This document shows, one piece after another, positions 26,415 to 35,438 of a stretch of DNA of 36,076 bases. The position numbers and the translations under genes were made by a program. The stretch comes from a virus. The stretch covers positions 1 through 36,076 of IMG/VR virus record IMGVR_UViG_3300032236_001771. The stretch is one strand, 5' to 3'. The number at the start of each line of letters is the position of its first letter. The first letter of the stretch is position 1. A model generated the notes under the pieces. The model saw only the letters and a list, made by a program, of their open reading frames with translations. It was not told where the DNA came from and did not search any database.

Positions 26415-29400
26415 ATGCAAAACACCAATCTGAACACCAATCCATATTATGATGATTTTGATGTAAATAAAAATTTTTATAGAGTACTGTTTAGACCTGG
26501 ATATCCAGTACAGACTAGAGAATTGACTACATTACAGTCAATTCTTCAGAATCAAGTTGAAAATTTTGGAAGTAGCATTTATAAAGATGGTGCTATGATT
26601 ATTCCTGGTCAGATTGGATATGATTTAAATTATCATTCTATACAAATTAATCCATCTTTTAATGGAATTTCTGTAGAAAGATATAGAACTTCTTTAATTG
26701 GATTGACTATAACGGGAACTACTTCAAATGTTAGTGCTACAATTGTTGATACTTTATCTGCAATTGACCCAATTAATACTAGTGGAAATATTGTTTTATA
26801 TGTAAAATATACTAGTTCCAGTACCAATGATAACTCTTCTTCATATTTTGTTGATGGTGAAAATTTAATTGCAAATTCTCCTATTACTATTGGCACTACA
26901 GTAATTCCCATTACTTCGGCTTTTGCTTCAACAATAAGTTCAAATTCAACTGCAATTGGTTCTGCTGCTTATATTAATAATGGTGTTTATTATATCAGAG
27001 GATTTTTTATTAATGTTCAATCTCAAACTATAATATTAGATCCATTTGGAATAACACCATCATATAGAATTGGTCTTCAAGTACAAGAAAATATTGTTAC
27101 TCCAGAAGAAGATTCATCACTTTATGATAATTCTATTGGAACTTCTAATTATACTGCTCCAGGAGCACACAGGTTACAAATTAAAACAATATTAACAAAA
27201 AAACCAATTGATACTTTGGATACGTCCAATTTTATTGAATTGTTAAGACTACAATCAGGATATATACAATATTTTGTTAATAGAACTGCTTATTCTGAAT
27301 TAGAAAAAGAAATAGCAAGAAGAACATATGAAACTAATGGAGACTATGTTGTAGAACCATTTAAAGTCTCTCTTAGAGAAAGTTTAAATAATGGTATTAA
27401 TAATGGTGTTTATGGAGCAGGAATTTCTACTCAAGATGGTAATGTACCTTTAGAATCAAAATTAGCAGTTCAAGTATCACCAGGAACTGCATTTGTTCGT
27501 GGATATGAAATTCAAACTATTGGAACAAAATTTATAGATGCAGATAAACCAAGAAATTATACTACATTAATAAATCAAACGGCAACAAATACATTTGGAA
27601 ATTATATAGAAGTTGCATTGAATGATTTAGTCGGGTTATTTGATTTAACTACAAATGTAACTGAAATAAAATTTTACGATCAATATACAACAAGTAGACT
27701 TTCTGCACCAGGACCAACAATTGGTAGTGGTAGATTAGTAAATATTGAAAAATCTTTGTCAAATTTACCAGAAAATGGTATTGTATATAAATTATATTTA
27801 ATTGATATACAATTAAATACCGGAAAATTAATATCTGATATTAAATCATTAAGTTATTTAACATCATATGATGATGAAGATTCATATGCAAATTTAAATA
27901 TTTTAAATGATAGAATTAAACTTTCAGGCAATATAACGTATCCAGTTATAGTAAGTGGATCTACAGGAATTTTAACAGGAGTTCTTAGTAATTTTCAAAA
28001 TGAACTAAGAATTAATGATATTATTTTTGCACCTAGTTCTATTGATGGAAGTTTACAAAAATTTCAAATTCAAAATATAAACAACAATAATTCAGTATTA
28101 GTTAAAAATATTAGTGCTACAGATTCAATTGCTGGTTCATATGTTACTGAAGTAGCAAGATTAAGGATTGAAGAATCAGTTAATAATAAATTGATTACGG
28201 TTCTTTCAAAAAGTTATGCAAAATCTTTAACTGTTAATACTCTTCCAGTTAGATCACAGCAAAAAAATCTTCCGATTGTATCATATGGAAGTGGTTCTTC
28301 GGTAACTATATCTGCTCCTTCTGGATTTACTTTTACTAATATAAATGATATTATTGGATTTGATTCAAATCACACTCCAATTGCAATATTAGGTAGTTCT
28401 TTATATAATAATAACACAACATTGACTTTAAATTTATCTAATAATAATAGTGGTACTGCAGATGTTGCTTATAATTTGTATAAAACTTCTCCAGTAAGAA
28501 AAGAAAAAACACCAAATATTATGAAAATTTTGATGGTGGATAAAACAATTGGAACTGGCAATACTACAAATGGATTAACACAAAGTACTTCATTTATAGG
28601 AACTAGAGTTGAAGATTCTATAATATCTTTAGGAATTCCAGATGTTTATAAAATTCATTGTGTATTAGAATCCAATAATGGAAATGCACCAATAATTCCA
28701 AATTTTATCTATACTGTTGGCGCAGGAGTAACAAATAATTATATTATTGGAGAAACAATTACCGGTACATCAAGTAATGCTGTTGCTAAAGTAGTAAGTA
28801 TTGAAAAACAAAATAATACAAGTATTTTATATTTTGTTTATGTATCAACGAGTACTTTTACAAATAATGAAACAATAATTGGATATACTAGCAATATAAG
28901 CTCAACTATAAATGGTTTAAATAATGGAAGTTCTAATATAACTTCTAGATATACTTTAAATGATGGGCAAACAGATCAATTATATACATTTTCAACTATA
29001 ACAAGAGATTTATCAACTCCTGCACCAACTCACAAAATTTTTGTAATATTTGATTATTTTGAACATGGTATAACTGGTGATTTTTATAGCGTAAATTCTT
29101 ATTCAGGAATTGATTATAAAGATATTCCTTCATATAAAGGGATGTCTTTATCTAATGTAATTGATTACAGATATTCAGTAAATAAAACAGTTTTTGGTGT
29201 TGGTTCATATACAATACCATTTGTAAATAATAGTACCCAATCAGACGTTTTAAGTTTTAGTGCAAGATCTTCTGCCGGATTTAATACATTTAATATATTA
29301 AAAAGTGGTTATGATTGTATTTTTAATATTGATTATTATCTTGGAAGAATTGATAAATTAACTTTAACTTCAGCTGGAAATTTTGTATTAATTAAAGGAG

Positions 29401-32400
29401 ATGCTTCTGAAAATCCTCAATCTCCAAATAATATAAATGATGGAATGCAAATTGTTGATATAACGTATCCTCCATATGTTTTAAATACTTCTCAAATTAA
29501 AATTAAAACTTATGATAATAAGCGATATACAATGAAAGATATTGCTTCTTTAGAATCTCGTTTAAAAAATGTAGAATATTATACACAATTAAATCTATTA
29601 GAATTAGACACCAGTTCTTTTTCAGTAACAGATGCTAATGGCCTTCAAAGATTTAAAAATGGATTTTTAGTTGATAATTTTACTGATTTTTCAAAATCAG
29701 ATACTACAAATATTGATTTTGAATGTGCAATAGATTCGGTTTCTGGTTCATTAAGACCTTCTCATTATACTACCAATGTTCCACTTTCATATAATTTTAA
29801 TACATCAACAAATGTAACAAAATCTGGAAATATTATAACTTTACCATATACTTCTATTGTTTCAATTCAACAACCAGTAGCATCAAGAGTAGAGAATGTA
29901 AATCCTTTTAATGTTGTTTCGTGGGTAGGAAATCTTAATTTAACTCCATCAAGTGATGATTGGGTAGATACAACAAGATTGAATGATGCTATTACTAGTG
30001 TAGAAGGAGACTATGCTAATACAGCAAGATTAATGAATGCTGATCAAAATGGATATGCTCCAACAGAATGGGGTGCTTGGCAAACAACATGGACTGGAAC
30101 TCCAATTACAACAAATCAAGGACAATTTAGAAGTACTACATCTGGTTTAGCTAATATTGTAGATCCAAATAATCGTTGGTTAGGACCTATTGGACATGTT
30201 GAATATCTATATCAAAGAGAAACAACATCAACATCATCATCTCAAAGTAGAAATGGAATAAGAAATAGAATTGTTCCTAGAACTGATACTGTTAATCTTG
30301 GTGATAGAACTATAAGTAATTCTTTTGAAACTTTTATCAGATCTAGAAATATATCTTTTTCAGCTAAAAGATTAAAACCAAAAACTAAATTTTATGTATT
30401 TTTTGATGGAACAAATGTTACTTCATATGTGACTCCAAAATTAGTTGAAATTGTAATGCAATCTGGAACTTTTCAAATTGGTGAAACTGTAGTTGGTACA
30501 ACCAGTGGGGCTCATTTAAAAATTGTTGCACCAAATGACAAATATGCAACTAATCCATATAGTCCAACAGATAGTATTTTACCAACAACATATAGTCAAA
30601 ATAGCACAGTACTAAATCACGATATTGATGTATTATCTTCAACAATATCTCCAAATTATTTTGGTAGTTTAATTTCTGGAGAAACTATAGTAGGACAAAC
30701 AAGCCAAGCTGTTGCTACAACTTCTACAACTATTAAATTAGTTACTGATAATACAGGAATTTTGTATGGCAGTTTATTTATTCCAAATCCAAACGATAAA
30801 ACAAATCCAAGATTTAATACTGGGCAAAGAAGTTTTAAATTAACTACAAGCGATACAAATTCAACTTTACAAGGTAGTGTTGATAGTTCTTCAGAAACAA
30901 ATTATACTGCAAGTGGAACTTTACAAACAATTCAAGGAAATGTATTATCAATTAGAAATTCAAATATTGTAACAGATACTGTAAATGATACTCGTACCGT
31001 GATATCAACACAAAATAATGTTAGACAACTTGGATGGTATGATCCATTAGCAGAATCATTTTTAGTTACTAGTAGTGGTGGTGAATTTTTAACCGGAGTT
31101 GATTTATTTTTCCAATCTAAAGATGATTCAAATATTCCAATTAGTGTTCAATTAAGAACAATGCAAAATGGATATCCAACTAAAGAAATATTGCCTTTTA
31201 GTGATGTAACAGTAAATAGTACTGATGTAATGATATCTGAAGATTCTAGTGTTGCAACTAGATTTAATTTTCCATCTCCAGTATTTGTTAAAGAAAATCA
31301 AGAATATGCTTTAGTTGTATTATCTGATTCAAACAAATATAATATTTGGATTTCTAGAATGGGTGATAATGATATACAAAATGGAACCTCTATTTCTAAT
31401 CAACCATATACTGGCGTTTTATTTAAATCACAAAATGCGTCTACATGGACAGCAGATCAATACGAAGATATTAAATTTACTTTATATAGAGCTAATTTTA
31501 CTTCATTATCTGGAAATTTAATTTTAAACAATGGTAATGAAAATAATTTATTAACTTTGAAAAATAATCCTTTAAGTTTTACACAAGGATCTAGTGTTGT
31601 GACAGTTTATCATTCAAATCATGGTATGCATAGTAATGGTATTGATAATGTAAGTATTTCTAATATAACATCACAAATACCATCAACATATCTAACAAAT
31701 GCATTAAATTCTAACGGAAGTATAAGTAGTATTACTGTTGTTGATGCATCACAATTTCCAATTACAATTGGAGGAAATCCAATTAGTTCATCAAATCCTG
31801 GATATTTAAAAATTGATAATGAAATATTATCATATACAGCAATTTCTGGAAATATTATAACAATTCAAGCAAGAGCTGTTTCTGGTAGTATTCAAACTGC
31901 CCATAGTGCTAATGCAATTGTAAATTGTTATAGTTTGTATGGAATTCCTTTAACAGTAATTAATACACAAAATATAATTTACAATCCAACTTTAGATACA
32001 TATGAAATACATTTATCAGTAGCAGCAGAAGCAACTTCTACAGGTGGAGGAAATGCCGGTAAGGCATCACAAAATGTTAGATATGATTTAATTACACCAC
32101 AAATCCAAGTTATAACTAACGAAAACACCAAAATTATAACCGGACTTAATGGAACCAGTGGAAAGTCTATTGATGGTACAGAAACTTCATTTGTAATAGA
32201 TTCAAGTAGTATACCAATTACATTGAATGATGTTAATTATTTAAGTGCACCAAAAATAATAGCATCAAAAGTTAATGAGACTAGTATTTTAAATGGAAAT
32301 AAATCTCTTACATTGTCATTAAATATTTCTACTGAATCTAATAATCTTTCTCCGGTTATTGATTTGGATAGAGCTAGTGTTATAACAACAACTAATAGAA

Positions 32401-32804
32401 TTAGGGGAATAAATTCAACAATTTCAGCAACAAGTTTAAATTCTTTGGGTGACATAAGTAAAGCAATTTATATAACAAAAGCAGTAACATTAAATACAAA
32501 TGCAAGTTCATTGAAAGTTATGTTTTCTGCTTGGAGACCAACAAATTCAATTATTGACGTGTATTATAAAATAATACCATCAAATAATCAACAACCATTA
32601 GATTCATTTGGATATATACAATTTTCAACTGATATTTCTAATGCGTCAATTCCTCAAGCAACAGATGCAGAAATTTATAAAGATTATGAATTTAATGCAA
32701 ATAATTTAAATTTTGGTTCATTTGCAATTAAAATTGTAATGAGAAGTCAAAGTCAAGTAATGGTTCCAATAATTAAAGATTTTAGAGTAATGGCATTAAG
32801 TTAA
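26415..32804 (+). CDS. giant DUF4815-type virion structural protein, 2129 aa
   Basis: The N-terminus (PYYDDFDVNKNFYRVLF, then RPGYPVQTRELTTLQSILQN, residues ~10-48) is the hallmark of the DUF4815 family of cyanophage structural proteins. The same family pattern continues with DIASLESRLKNVEYYTQL (~1042-1060), ENVNPFNVVSWVG (~1160-1172) and WGAWQTTWTG (~1219). A further typical block, GWYDPLAESFLVTSSGGEFL (~1540-1560) to SDSNKYNIWISRMG (~1637-1650), precedes beta modules near the C-terminus, including 'GYLKIDNEILSYT' (~1796). It occupies the slot that T4 fills with gp9-gp12 and wac, so it likely builds the outer baseplate and fibre attachment; this is inference from synteny. It has no membrane segments. 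It starts three bases after the gp8 stop with no Shine-Dalgarno and its stop overlaps the next ATG by one base. Confidence 0.88.
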   Translation: MQNTNLNTNPYYDDFDVNKNFYRVLFRPGYPVQTRELTTLQSILQNQVENFGSSIYKDGAMIIPGQIGYDLNYHSIQINPSFNGISVERYRTSLIGLTITGTTSNVSATIVDTLSAIDPINTSGNIVLYVKYTSSSTNDNSSSYFVDGENLIANSPITIGTTVIPITSAFASTISSNSTAIGSAAYINNGVYYIRGFFINVQSQTIILDPFGITPSYRIGLQVQENIVTPEEDSSLYDNSIGTSNYTAPGAHRLQIKTILTKKPIDTLDTSNFIELLRLQSGYIQYFVNRTAYSELEKEIARRTYETNGDYVVEPFKVSLRESLNNGINNGVYGAGISTQDGNVPLESKLAVQVSPGTAFVRGYEIQTIGTKFIDADKPRNYTTLINQTATNTFGNYIEVALNDLVGLFDLTTNVTEIKFYDQYTTSRLSAPGPTIGSGRLVNIEKSLSNLPENGIVYKLYLIDIQLNTGKLISDIKSLSYLTSYDDEDSYANLNILNDRIKLSGNITYPVIVSGSTGILTGVLSNFQNELRINDIIFAPSSIDGSLQKFQIQNINNNNSVLVKNISATDSIAGSYVTEVARLRIEESVNNKLITVLSKSYAKSLTVNTLPVRSQQKNLPIVSYGSGSSVTISAPSGFTFTNINDIIGFDSNHTPIAILGSSLYNNNTTLTLNLSNNNSGTADVAYNLYKTSPVRKEKTPNIMKILMVDKTIGTGNTTNGLTQSTSFIGTRVEDSIISLGIPDVYKIHCVLESNNGNAPIIPNFIYTVGAGVTNNYIIGETITGTSSNAVAKVVSIEKQNNTSILYFVYVSTSTFTNNETIIGYTSNISSTINGLNNGSSNITSRYTLNDGQTDQLYTFSTITRDLSTPAPTHKIFVIFDYFEHGITGDFYSVNSYSGIDYKDIPSYKGMSLSNVIDYRYSVNKTVFGVGSYTIPFVNNSTQSDVLSFSARSSAGFNTFNILKSGYDCIFNIDYYLGRIDKLTLTSAGNFVLIKGDASENPQSPNNINDGMQIVDITYPPYVLNTSQIKIKTYDNKRYTMKDIASLESRLKNVEYYTQLNLLELDTSSFSVTDANGLQRFKNGFLVDNFTDFSKSDTTNIDFECAIDSVSGSLRPSHYTTNVPLSYNFNTSTNVTKSGNIITLPYTSIVSIQQPVASRVENVNPFNVVSWVGNLNLTPSSDDWVDTTRLNDAITSVEGDYANTARLMNADQNGYAPTEWGAWQTTWTGTPITTNQGQFRSTTSGLANIVDPNNRWLGPIGHVEYLYQRETTSTSSSQSRNGIRNRIVPRTDTVNLGDRTISNSFETFIRSRNISFSAKRLKPKTKFYVFFDGTNVTSYVTPKLVEIVMQSGTFQIGETVVGTTSGAHLKIVAPNDKYATNPYSPTDSILPTTYSQNSTVLNHDIDVLSSTISPNYFGSLISGETIVGQTSQAVATTSTTIKLVTDNTGILYGSLFIPNPNDKTNPRFNTGQRSFKLTTSDTNSTLQGSVDSSSETNYTASGTLQTIQGNVLSIRNSNIVTDTVNDTRTVISTQNNVRQLGWYDPLAESFLVTSSGGEFLTGVDLFFQSKDDSNIPISVQLRTMQNGYPTKEILPFSDVTVNSTDVMISEDSSVATRFNFPSPVFVKENQEYALVVLSDSNKYNIWISRMGDNDIQNGTSISNQPYTGVLFKSQNASTWTADQYEDIKFTLYRANFTSLSGNLILNNGNENNLLTLKNNPLSFTQGSSVVTVYHSNHGMHSNGIDNVSISNITSQIPSTYLTNALNSNGSISSITVVDASQFPITIGGNPISSSNPGYLKIDNEILSYTAISGNIITIQARAVSGSIQTAHSANAIVNCYSLYGIPLTVINTQNIIYNPTLDTYEIHLSVAAEATSTGGGNAGKASQNVRYDLITPQIQVITNENTKIITGLNGTSGKSIDGTETSFVIDSSSIPITLNDVNYLSAPKIIASKVNETSILNGNKSLTLSLNISTESNNLSPVIDLDRASVITTTNRIRGINSTISATSLNSLGDISKAIYITKAVTLNTNASSLKVMFSAWRPTNSIIDVYYKIIPSNNQQPLDSFGYIQFSTDISNASIPQATDAEIYKDYEFNANNLNFGSFAIKIVMRSQSQVMVPIIKDFRVMALS

Positions 32805-33031
32805 TGAAAAATATTCCAGTTGAAGGTAATTCAAATTTAGAAAGAGATTATTTTAGTGGTGCTATTGTAAATAAAAATATAAATGAATATGAAAAATTTA
32901 TTGAGGCAAAAAAACTAAGAGATATTAAAGAAGTAAAATTAGATACAGCATTAAATGAAGTTTCTATGCTAAAATTAGAAATGCAAGAAATAAAATCATT
33001 ATTACTTTCTATAATTAATAAAAATGGATAA
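32804..33031 (+). CDS. small cyanophage protein, NLxRDYxSGAIVN type, 75 aa
   Basis: The N-terminal part (VEGNSNLERDYFSGAIVNKN, then INEYEKFIEAKK) matches a small protein that I remember as common in T4-like cyanophages near gene 13, with a pattern like 'VEG..NL.RD..SGAI.N.....Y..YI'. The C-terminal half is a leucine-rich helix (ALNEVSMLKLEMQEIKSLLL) that could form a coiled coil. Its function is unknown; the conserved place before the neck genes suggests a structural or assembly role. The ATG overlaps the stop of the giant upstream gene by one base (TAATG), and its own stop overlaps the following gene by eight bases, so it is translated as part of a coupled run. Confidence 0.8.
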   Translation: MKNIPVEGNSNLERDYFSGAIVNKNINEYEKFIEAKKLRDIKEVKLDTALNEVSMLKLEMQEIKSLLLSIINKNG

Positions 33032-33209
33032 TTCCTATAATATTAGTGATTTTTCACTACAAAAACAATTTGAATTCCATAAATTAATAAAATTAATTGA
33101 TGGATTAAATTATAAAGAATCTCAAGAAATGGCAAAAAAATTTTTATTTTTGTACATGGCAACTCAAACTGCAATTACTAATTTATCAATTAATATACCA
33201 GAAATGTAA
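33024..33209 (+). CDS. small helical protein with NblA-like features, 61 aa
   Basis: The protein is two predicted helices: FSLQKQFEFHKLIKLIDGL, a short turn (NYKES), then QEMAKKFLFLYMATQTAITN. The DFSL..QF opening, the ~60-residue length and the helix-turn-helix layout recall NblA, the small adaptor that directs phycobilisomes to Clp proteolysis and that some cyanophages carry. The alignment to NblA of Synechococcus is ungapped after the QF pair but of low identity, and the Leu/Lys pair near the NblA C-terminus implicated in phycobilisome binding is not obvious here. The alternative is an unrelated two-helix cyanophage protein. It overlaps the previous gene by eight bases and precedes the hairpin and late promoter of gp13. 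Confidence 0.7.
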   Translation: MDNSYNISDFSLQKQFEFHKLIKLIDGLNYKESQEMAKKFLFLYMATQTAITNLSINIPEM

Positions 33210-33216
33210 TAAATAT

Positions 33217-33224
33217 TATAAATA
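33217..33224 (+). promoter_or_regulatory. T4-type late promoter upstream of gp13
   Basis: Exact TATAAATA starting 37 bases before the gp13 ATG, in the 44-base gap after the 61-aa gene. It partly overlaps the left arm of the hairpin at 33221, so only transcripts coming from upstream would contain the whole stem. Confidence 0.75.
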
Positions 33225-33247
33225 CTTTTAGAAATAAGAGTATTTTT
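33221..33247 (+). terminator. terminator-like hairpin overlapping the gp13 promoter
   Basis: AATACTTTTA (33221-33230) pairs with TAAGAGTATT (33235-33244), with one T-G wobble, around a GAAA loop of the GNRA type. A run of five T (33243-33247) overlaps the end of the stem. It would end or weaken read-through from the baseplate genes, while the overlapping late promoter restarts transcription for the neck genes. Confidence 0.55.
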
Positions 33248-33253
33248 GTTTAT

Positions 33254-34540
33254 ATGGCTAAGCCAAATAGCAGAGATGAATTAAAAGAATATTGTCTGCG
33301 TCAATTAGGCAAACCAGTTCTTGAAATTAACGTAGATGATGATCAAATTTCTGATCGCATTGACGAAGGACTTCAATACTTTCAAGAAAGACATTATGAT
33401 GGTGTCATTAGGATGTATTTAAAATATCAATTTACTGATCAAGATATTGCTCGTTTTAAATCTTCTAATAGAAAAATTACTGATGTTGATGGACAAATAA
33501 TAACTGTCAGTGGAACTCCATCAAATCTTACTATTGGAAGAGAAGTATTTGTTAATAATCAATTTGAACCTAAAGGTATTCTTGAATATTGGAATCCCAA
33601 TACAAATCAAATGGGGATATTGTTGAAAGAAAGGTCAAATAAATTTACCACATCTGATATTGTTTTGGATGATGTCAGTAATTTAACTATAACTAGTGTT
33701 TTAGATAAAACTCAATTACAAACATTAGTATTAAATCCAATTCCAGTATCAGCGCAAGCTCTCACTAATGCACAAATAAAAACGGTCAGTGGTAGTGGAG
33801 CATCAGGAATTCTTAGTGGAAATGTTTTAAATACGGGTTTAGTATATTTTACTGTATCTACAACTAATATTAATCTTCAACTTGATAATCAATACATACC
33901 ATTTAAAGTTGGTGATACAGTTTCTATTGCAGGTTTAGCTGGAACTTATACTGTTACTTCTACACAACAAACTTTACCACAGTTATCAGAAGCTCTCAAT
34001 TATATTGAAATTCCAGATTGGATTATTGGTATTAATAAAATTCATGATTTTCTTGATAAATCTTCAATGAATATTTTTGATATTAGATATCAATTTAGAT
34101 TAAATGATTTGTATGATTTTTCTTCTGCTGAACTTCTTTACTATGAAAGTGTCAAAACAAGATTAGAATTTTTATATTTTATTCTTGAAGGAGCTAAAAT
34201 GATAAGATTTAATAGAAGATTGGGTAGACTTTATCTTGATTTAGATTTTGCATCAGACATTCAACCAGGAAATTTTGTAATCCTTGATTGTTATCGTCTT
34301 TTGGATCCTTCAGATTCACCAAGAGTGTGGAATGATTTCTTTTTAAAACGATATGTAACCGCTTTAATTAAAAAACAATGGGGACAAAATTTAATTAAGT
34401 ATGAAGGAGTTCAACTCCCTGGTGGATTAACTTTAAATGGTAGACAATTATATCAAGATGCTACTACAGAATTAAAAGATCTTGAATCTAGTATGGATAA
34501 TTATCAATATTCAGAACCTCCAATGGATATGATCGGATAA
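33254..34540 (+). CDS. 13: neck protein gp13 (enlarged)
   Basis: The N-terminus (MAKPNSRDELKEYCLRQLGK, then VLEINVDDDQISDRIDEGLQ and YFQERHYDG) is the characteristic cyanophage gp13 opening. The C-terminal half (DWIIGINKIHDF, FDIRYQFRLNDLYDF, LDLDFASDIQPGNFVILDCY, ATTELKDLESSM) continues the family pattern. gp13 with gp14 forms the neck that seals the filled head and accepts the tail. At 428 residues it is longer than T4 gp13 (309). The extra ~150 residues, roughly 78-240, are a beta-rich insertion (ITDVDGQIITVSGTPSNL, KTVSGSGASGILSGNV, FKVGDTVSIAGLAGTYTV) between the two conserved parts. It has a late promoter upstream and gp14 begins one base after its stop. Confidence 0.93.
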   Translation: MAKPNSRDELKEYCLRQLGKPVLEINVDDDQISDRIDEGLQYFQERHYDGVIRMYLKYQFTDQDIARFKSSNRKITDVDGQIITVSGTPSNLTIGREVFVNNQFEPKGILEYWNPNTNQMGILLKERSNKFTTSDIVLDDVSNLTITSVLDKTQLQTLVLNPIPVSAQALTNAQIKTVSGSGASGILSGNVLNTGLVYFTVSTTNINLQLDNQYIPFKVGDTVSIAGLAGTYTVTSTQQTLPQLSEALNYIEIPDWIIGINKIHDFLDKSSMNIFDIRYQFRLNDLYDFSSAELLYYESVKTRLEFLYFILEGAKMIRFNRRLGRLYLDLDFASDIQPGNFVILDCYRLLDPSDSPRVWNDFFLKRYVTALIKKQWGQNLIKYEGVQLPGGLTLNGRQLYQDATTELKDLESSMDNYQYSEPPMDMIG

Positions 34541-34541
34541 T

Positions 34542-35438
34542 ATGAAAAACCCATATTTTTCAATTGGAACGAGAAATGAGCAATTGCTCTTTCAAAATTT
34601 AGTAGACGAACAAATTAAAGTATATGGTATTGATATATATTATCTTCCTAGAAAATATATTAACATTGATACTGTATTTAAAGATGTAATTGATTCTAAA
34701 TTTAATGATGCATATATTATTGAAGCGTATGTTAATACATTTACGGGATTTCAAGGACAAGGTGATTTTATGAGTAAGTTTGGCTTAAAACAAGCTGATG
34801 AATTAACTTTAACTATTTCTAGACAAAGATTTGAAGATTTTTTAAGTGTATTTCTTTCTGCAGATCCTCAAGTTATTCTTCCAACAAGACCAGAAGAAGG
34901 AGATTTAATTTATTTTCCATTAAGTAAAAACTTTTTTGAAATTAAATTTGTAGAACATGAAGATCCTTTTTATCAAATAGGTAAAAATTATAGTTATAAA
35001 CTTCAATGTGAATTATATGAATATGAAAATGAAGTTATTGATACTGGTGTTAAGGAAATTGATCAATCAGTGGTAGATCAAGGATATGAAATTAAATATA
35101 CAATGGGAACAGGAACTAGTAATTATATTTTTGGAGAAAATATTGTTGGAATTGGAACAACATATGGTGTTGGTGTTACTTCTGGTGTAGTTATGAAATG
35201 GGATGCACCATCTAAAGTTCTTTCTATATCTCATATAAGTGGTAATTTTAAAGTTGGACAAATTCTTGTTGGTCAAACGTCAGGAACTGGAAGAAGCATA
35301 ATTTCATTTGATAGTTTATCTTCTACTGGAGGAGTTCTTGGAGATAATAGGGCAATTGAAAATGCTGCAGATTCTGTTTTAGATTTTAGTGAAACAAATC
35401 CATTTGGAGAATATGGTGATATTGGAGGTTCATTCTAA
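34542..35438 (+). CDS. 14: neck protein gp14
   Basis: The block IYYLPRKYINIDTVFKDV followed by FNDAYIIEAYVNTFTGFQGQ and FGLKQADELTLTISRQRF (residues ~28-108) is typical of gp14, as is the C-terminal FSETNPFGEYGDIGG. gp14 joins gp13 in the neck and is needed for head-tail attachment. The length is 298 residues against 256 in T4. The difference is a beta insertion at about 185-262 with a 'G..I.VG.TSG.GRSII' motif also seen in the DUF4815 protein. It starts one base after the gp13 stop and its TAA overlaps the gp15 ATG by one base, so gene 13, 14 and 15 form one coupled operon. Confidence 0.93.
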   Translation: MKNPYFSIGTRNEQLLFQNLVDEQIKVYGIDIYYLPRKYINIDTVFKDVIDSKFNDAYIIEAYVNTFTGFQGQGDFMSKFGLKQADELTLTISRQRFEDFLSVFLSADPQVILPTRPEEGDLIYFPLSKNFFEIKFVEHEDPFYQIGKNYSYKLQCELYEYENEVIDTGVKEIDQSVVDQGYEIKYTMGTGTSNYIFGENIVGIGTTYGVGVTSGVVMKWDAPSKVLSISHISGNFKVGQILVGQTSGTGRSIISFDSLSSTGGVLGDNRAIENAADSVLDFSETNPFGEYGDIGGSF

